A DNA stretch of 5,461 nucleotides from the NCBI GenBank assembly GCA_025356765.1, contig JANXRO010000131.1, forward strand, positions 1-5,461, written 5' to 3'. Positions 5,188 to 5,461 of the stretch are shown here, one piece after another (position 1 is the stretch's first letter; each line of letters opens with the position of its first letter). The notes beneath the pieces were generated by a model. That model did not search any database, had not been told where the DNA came from, and saw nothing but the letters and a program-made list of their open reading frames with translations. Source of the stretch: Hyphomicrobiales bacterium. Lineage in GTDB: Bacteria; Pseudomonadota; Alphaproteobacteria; Rhizobiales; Aestuariivirgaceae. Both the position numbers and the translations under genes were made by a program.

Positions 5188-5243
5188 CTTTTAACACTGC
5201 GATTCCATAAGTCACTGGTCGTTTGAATTGCTAGGCTGCCACC

Positions 5244-5461
5244 ATGAACACTGTTCCCCTTCGTTCCGTTGAAACCACTGAGCCAACACGACTGCCGCCC
5301 CAAAACTTGGAGGCGGAGCAAGCCTTGCTGGGTGCCATTTTGGCAAACAATGAAGCCGCTGATCGCGTGACCACGTTTTTGGGGCCGGAGCATTTTTCAG
5401 AAGCTGTGCACGCGCGCATTTATGAGGCGGCCACCACGCTTATTCGCATGGGCAAGCTTGC
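5244..5461 (+). CDS. dnaB: Replicative DNA helicase DnaB, N-terminal part (cut by the window end)
   Basis: DnaB is the hexameric helicase that unwinds DNA at the replication fork. Seventy-two codons are visible. After a short leader, LPPQNLEAEQALLGAIL matches the conserved start of the DnaB N-terminal domain, followed by NNEAADRV, FLGPEHFSEAVHARIY and AATTLI, all typical of the helical N-domain that binds primase. The RecA-like ATPase core lies beyond the window. The start is ATG 5244: an in-frame TAG at 5232-5234 excludes a longer protein, and no strong Shine-Dalgarno is visible. The order rplI-dnaB is common in bacteria and supports the call. The terminator at 5125-5150 and the DnaA-box-like pair upstream suggest that it has its own regulation. 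Confidence 0.96.
   Translation, partial: MNTVPLRSVETTEPTRLPPQNLEAEQALLGAILANNEAADRVTTFLGPEHFSEAVHARIYEAATTLIRMGKL

Noticed and set aside
4754..5393. Overlapping minus-strand open frames across rplI, the terminator and dnaB
   Set aside because: They run antisense through two recognised genes and the intrinsic terminator, and their translations show no domain.

Overview
The window looks like a chromosomal segment from an alphaproteobacterium with moderate G+C (about half, judged by eye). The main clues are the order rpsF-rpsR-rplI-dnaB, a long bL9 with an Ala/Glu-rich and then Lys-rich C-terminal extension, a CarA sequence of the alphaproteobacterial style, and a DUF2934-type small protein. 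The genus cannot be named from this sequence alone.

Layout. Positions 1-1075 (+) hold most of carA, the glutaminase subunit of carbamoyl-phosphate synthetase, cut at its 5' end by the window edge. Positions 1105-3528 form a minus-strand block: a 342-aa protein with a C-terminal type I phosphoribosyltransferase (PRTase) domain and an N-terminal half that reads like a GAF domain (1105-2133); a 349-base gap with no convincing gene; a short-chain dehydrogenase/reductase resembling L-xylulose reductase (2483-3253); and a 70-aa DUF2934 protein with a Lys/Ala/Pro-rich tail (3316-3528). Then comes a 320-base divergent non-coding region. The ribosomal operon rpsF-rpsR-rplI (3849-5101, +) follows and is closed by a textbook intrinsic terminator (5125-5150). 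The window ends in the first 72 codons of dnaB (from 5244).

How the genes relate. rpsF, rpsR and rplI are tightly packed (1-base overlap, then 12 bases) and are surely co-transcribed; S6 and S18 bind each other on the 30S subunit. The terminator separates them from dnaB, which therefore probably has its own control region. That 93-base gap contains two facing DnaA-box-like nonamers. The DUF2934 gene and the SDR gene may share a transcript (62-base gap), with a hairpin that would mask the SDR ribosome-binding site. The PRTase gene converges on carA and is probably its own unit.

Most of the window is housekeeping. The item most likely to be undescribed is the GAF-like/PRTase fusion. The regulatory candidates are the 11-bp inverted repeat upstream of the DUF2934 gene, the hairpin over the SDR ribosome-binding site, and the facing DnaA-box-like sites upstream of dnaB. 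I see no CRISPR array, tRNA, rRNA, insertion sequence or defence island.
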